The notes below the pieces were generated by a model that was not told the DNA's origin, ran no database searches, and worked only from the letters and a program-made list of their open reading frames with translations. This document shows, piece by piece, positions 30,206 through 32,265 of a DNA stretch of 32,265 bases. How positions within the stretch are numbered: position 1 is the stretch's first letter; each line of letters begins with the position of its first letter. Position numbers and translations under genes: made by a program. The stretch comes from an uncultured Pseudogracilibacillus sp. (GTDB taxonomy: Bacteria > Bacillota > Bacilli > Bacillales > Amphibacillaceae). The stretch covers positions 1-32,265 of the forward strand of contig CALGOZ010000121.1 in NCBI GenBank assembly GCA_937960785.1, written 5' to 3'.

Positions 30206-32265
30206 TTATTGTTGTAAATGTTGTTCAATTTCCTTCATAATTTCTCCAGCCTTAACCCAATCTCCATTAGATAATGCCTTTTGGTATTCATCAAATAAAA
30301 TGCTGAGTTCTTTTAAAGTCGTTTCAGCATCGAGAATAGGCGCCTTTTCTTCACCTTCTTCTGCTTCGCTCGTTTCGTCATCAAGACCTTCTATGTCTTC
30401 GATATCTCCTGCATTTGTCGGTGGTTCTATTCCTGCTTCGACAAAGGATAAAATTTTCTCCAATGATTTTTCGAAAGTCTCTTCCATTACGATATAGTCG
30501 TCATAAGCCATAATTACTTGCTTTACTTCAGGAAGGGACGTTTCGTTGGCTGATTCAATGTAAACAGGTTCTACATAAAGTACCGTATCCTCAATTGGGA
30601 TGACGAGTAAATTCCCTCGAATAACTTCCGAACCACCTTGGGACCATAAGTTTAACTGTTGTGAAATATAACTATCTTGGTTAATCCGGTTCTCTATTTG
30701 TTGTGGTCCGTATACATTTTTCTGCTTAGGGAAACGATAAACGAACATTTCGCCGTAGTGGTCGCCGTCGTTTCGAACACCGATCCAGGAGATCATATTT
30801 TGCCTATTTTTTGGTGTATAAGGCAACATTAATATAAATTCTTCTTCATCGTATTCTGGCAATTTCATCGTGATATAATATGGATCCATTTCGATATCTT
30901 GGTTAAAATATTTCTCCGTTGGATATTGCCAAAAGTCTTCCCTGTTATAAAACACTTCTAAGTTTGACATATGGTAGGTTCCATACATCGCCGTTTGAAT
31001 TTTAAAAAGATCTACTGGATAACGGAAGTGGTCTTGCACATCTTCTGGAATTTCTGTTGTAAACATTTCCGGAAAAATATTTTGATACGTTTGGATTAAC
31101 GGCTCTTCTGGTTCAACGACGTAGAAATCAACTTCCCCCGTATATGCATCGATGACTACTTTTACCGAGTTACGTACATAATTCGTATTTCCGTTATAAG
31201 CTTCCGAATACGGATAGTTGGATCCTTTCACGTATGCATCGATAATCCATGCTAATGTTCCGTCTTCACGAATAAAAATATACGGATCATCATCGTAGGT
31301 TAAAAACGGTGCAATCCGATTGACTCGGTCTTTAATATTGCGGGTCTGTAATAATTTACTTTCACTCGTAATCTGATCGGAAACAAGAATTCTAAATGAT
31401 TTCTCCTTCACTGCAAAAAAGAAGCGATTTAAACCGTTTAATGGAATTCCAGCCTCTTCTTCATATCGGTTCGTCTCATTCTCTTCGCCAGTAGGATAGT
31501 CGAATTCATCGACTTTAGAATTAACGATAACATTCGGATAATCTTGCTCTCCGAAATAAATTTGTGGACGAGTTACCTCAATGTCACCTTCACTCGGAAT
31601 ATTTTTCAACATATATTCAGGCTGACCTTGGCTCGTCACTTTATTTACGTGACTCATCGCAACTCCGTAACCGTGTGTGTAACGTAAATTTTTATTGACC
31701 CAAGTTTGGGCTTGTTCTGGTAAATCATCAGTGCTAAGCTCTCTTGCACCAATAAATACTTGTTCGTATTTTCCATTGATTCTATAACGATCAATATCAA
31801 TATCATTAAACCTGTAATACGTACGGAAGGTCTGTAATTGATTATATATGTCTAAAAGTGGACGTGCATCATTTAGACGAACATTATTAAGCGTTAACTC
31901 ATTACGCTTTACCATCTCTTCATCTAACGATATATTCCCTGGATTCTCCTTAACTTCGATTTCATCTAAAGCATAGGCAGCTCGAGTTAGGTTTAAGTTA
32001 TGTTCTAAGTAAGGTTCTTCTTTTGCAAATTCGTTTGGCGATACGATAAAACTTTGCACAACTACCGCTGCAACTTGAACGATTACAAATAATCCAATAT
32101 AAAGAGCTAATGGCTTTAATGCCGATATAATTTTACCACGAAATAAAGCAACTACAATCCAAAGAGTAAAAATAATCACCGCTACCGCTAGTACATAACT
32201 TTTAGGTATATTTATGAGGTGATCGGTATAACTTAAACCATGAACGACACTTTTTTGAAATAAAT
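30206..32265 (-). CDS. UPF0182 family membrane protein, partial (N-terminus outside window)
   Basis: An open frame that runs through the right edge, so the true start lies outside; an internal GTG at 32179 is not the start, because in-frame codons continue upstream (including FQKSVVHGLSYTDHLINIP). About 686 residues are visible. The first part has two hydrophobic helices (VLAVAVIIFTLWIVVALF, then LALYIGLFVIVQVAAVVVQ), the end of the multi-helix N-terminal domain of this family. A large, probably extracytoplasmic region follows, with Tyr/Pro-rich motifs such as TWVNKNLRYTHGYGVAMS and MISWIGVRNDGDHYGEM. The tail has an acidic stretch and a helical end. UPF0182 (COG1615) proteins are around 900 residues; their function is unknown. 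Confidence 0.9.
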   Translation of the reverse strand, partial: LFQKSVVHGLSYTDHLINIPKSYVLAVAVIIFTLWIVVALFRGKIISALKPLALYIGLFVIVQVAAVVVQSFIVSPNEFAKEEPYLEHNLNLTRAAYALDEIEVKENPGNISLDEEMVKRNELTLNNVRLNDARPLLDIYNQLQTFRTYYRFNDIDIDRYRINGKYEQVFIGARELSTDDLPEQAQTWVNKNLRYTHGYGVAMSHVNKVTSQGQPEYMLKNIPSEGDIEVTRPQIYFGEQDYPNVIVNSKVDEFDYPTGEENETNRYEEEAGIPLNGLNRFFFAVKEKSFRILVSDQITSESKLLQTRNIKDRVNRIAPFLTYDDDPYIFIREDGTLAWIIDAYVKGSNYPYSEAYNGNTNYVRNSVKVVIDAYTGEVDFYVVEPEEPLIQTYQNIFPEMFTTEIPEDVQDHFRYPVDLFKIQTAMYGTYHMSNLEVFYNREDFWQYPTEKYFNQDIEMDPYYITMKLPEYDEEEFILMLPYTPKNRQNMISWIGVRNDGDHYGEMFVYRFPKQKNVYGPQQIENRINQDSYISQQLNLWSQGGSEVIRGNLLVIPIEDTVLYVEPVYIESANETSLPEVKQVIMAYDDYIVMEETFEKSLEKILSFVEAGIEPPTNAGDIEDIEGLDDETSEAEEGEEKAPILDAETTLKELSILFDEYQKALSNGDWVKAGEIMKEIEQHLQQ

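Noticed and set aside
1..32265. CRISPR arrays, insertion sequences, prophage, toxin-antitoxin or defence genes
   Set aside because: No spaced direct repeats, no transposase or integrase frames, and every substantial frame is assigned to a conserved core gene.

Overview
The window is a stretch of low-GC Bacillota chromosome from an endospore-forming, Bacillus-like bacterium (Bacillaceae in the broad sense). It corresponds to the conserved spoVG-to-lysS segment near the origin of Bacillus subtilis. Almost every gene is on the minus strand, so the biological order runs from high to low coordinates. Sporulation genes (spoIIE, spoVT, fin, spoVG, yabP, yabQ, and homologues of yabS and yabT) and sigma-E- and sigma-G-type promoters support a spore former. 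I see no insertion sequence, prophage, CRISPR array or defence cassette.

Layout in biological order. At 32265-30206 is the C-terminal part of a large UPF0182 membrane protein that runs off the window. Next come spoVG, glmU-prs-ctc, pth, fin, mfd, spoVT, a spoVB/yabM-like flippase, mazG (yabN), rqcP (yabO), yabP-yabQ-divIC and yabR. A single plus-strand tRNA-Met(CAU) follows. Then come spoIIE, a VWA protein and a Ser/Thr kinase (yabS and yabT), tilS-hpt-ftsH, coaX-hslO, cysK, folP-folB-folK and lysS. At the left edge a strong minus-strand promoter with a leader hairpin and a boxA reads out of the window. This is the expected start of a ribosomal RNA operon, as seen after lysS in B. subtilis.

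How the genes work together. glmU and prs supply UDP-GlcNAc and PRPP. ctc, pth, rqcP, yabR, tilS, tRNA-Met and lysS serve translation and ribosome rescue. mfd links transcription to repair. divIC and the flippase serve division and the envelope. ftsH and hslO are protein quality control. coaX, cysK and folP-folB-folK make coenzyme A, cysteine and folate. spoVG, spoIIE, fin, spoVT, yabP and yabQ control successive steps of spore formation.

Differences from the B. subtilis arrangement, as I remember it: pabB-pabA-pabC are absent between cysK and folP; yazB and dusB are absent between folK and lysS; a UPF0182 gene sits where purR-yabJ would precede spoVG; and the tRNA is inverted relative to its neighbours and lacks its usual tRNA-Glu partner. 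The region is essentially conserved core genome. I found no convincing new multi-gene system. The most interesting leads are regulatory: tandem 11-bp repeats upstream of spoVG, a short leader ORF with a perfect ribosome-binding site before yabM, a sigma-E promoter overlapping an inverted repeat before yabP, and a REP-like palindrome inside the ftsH terminator.
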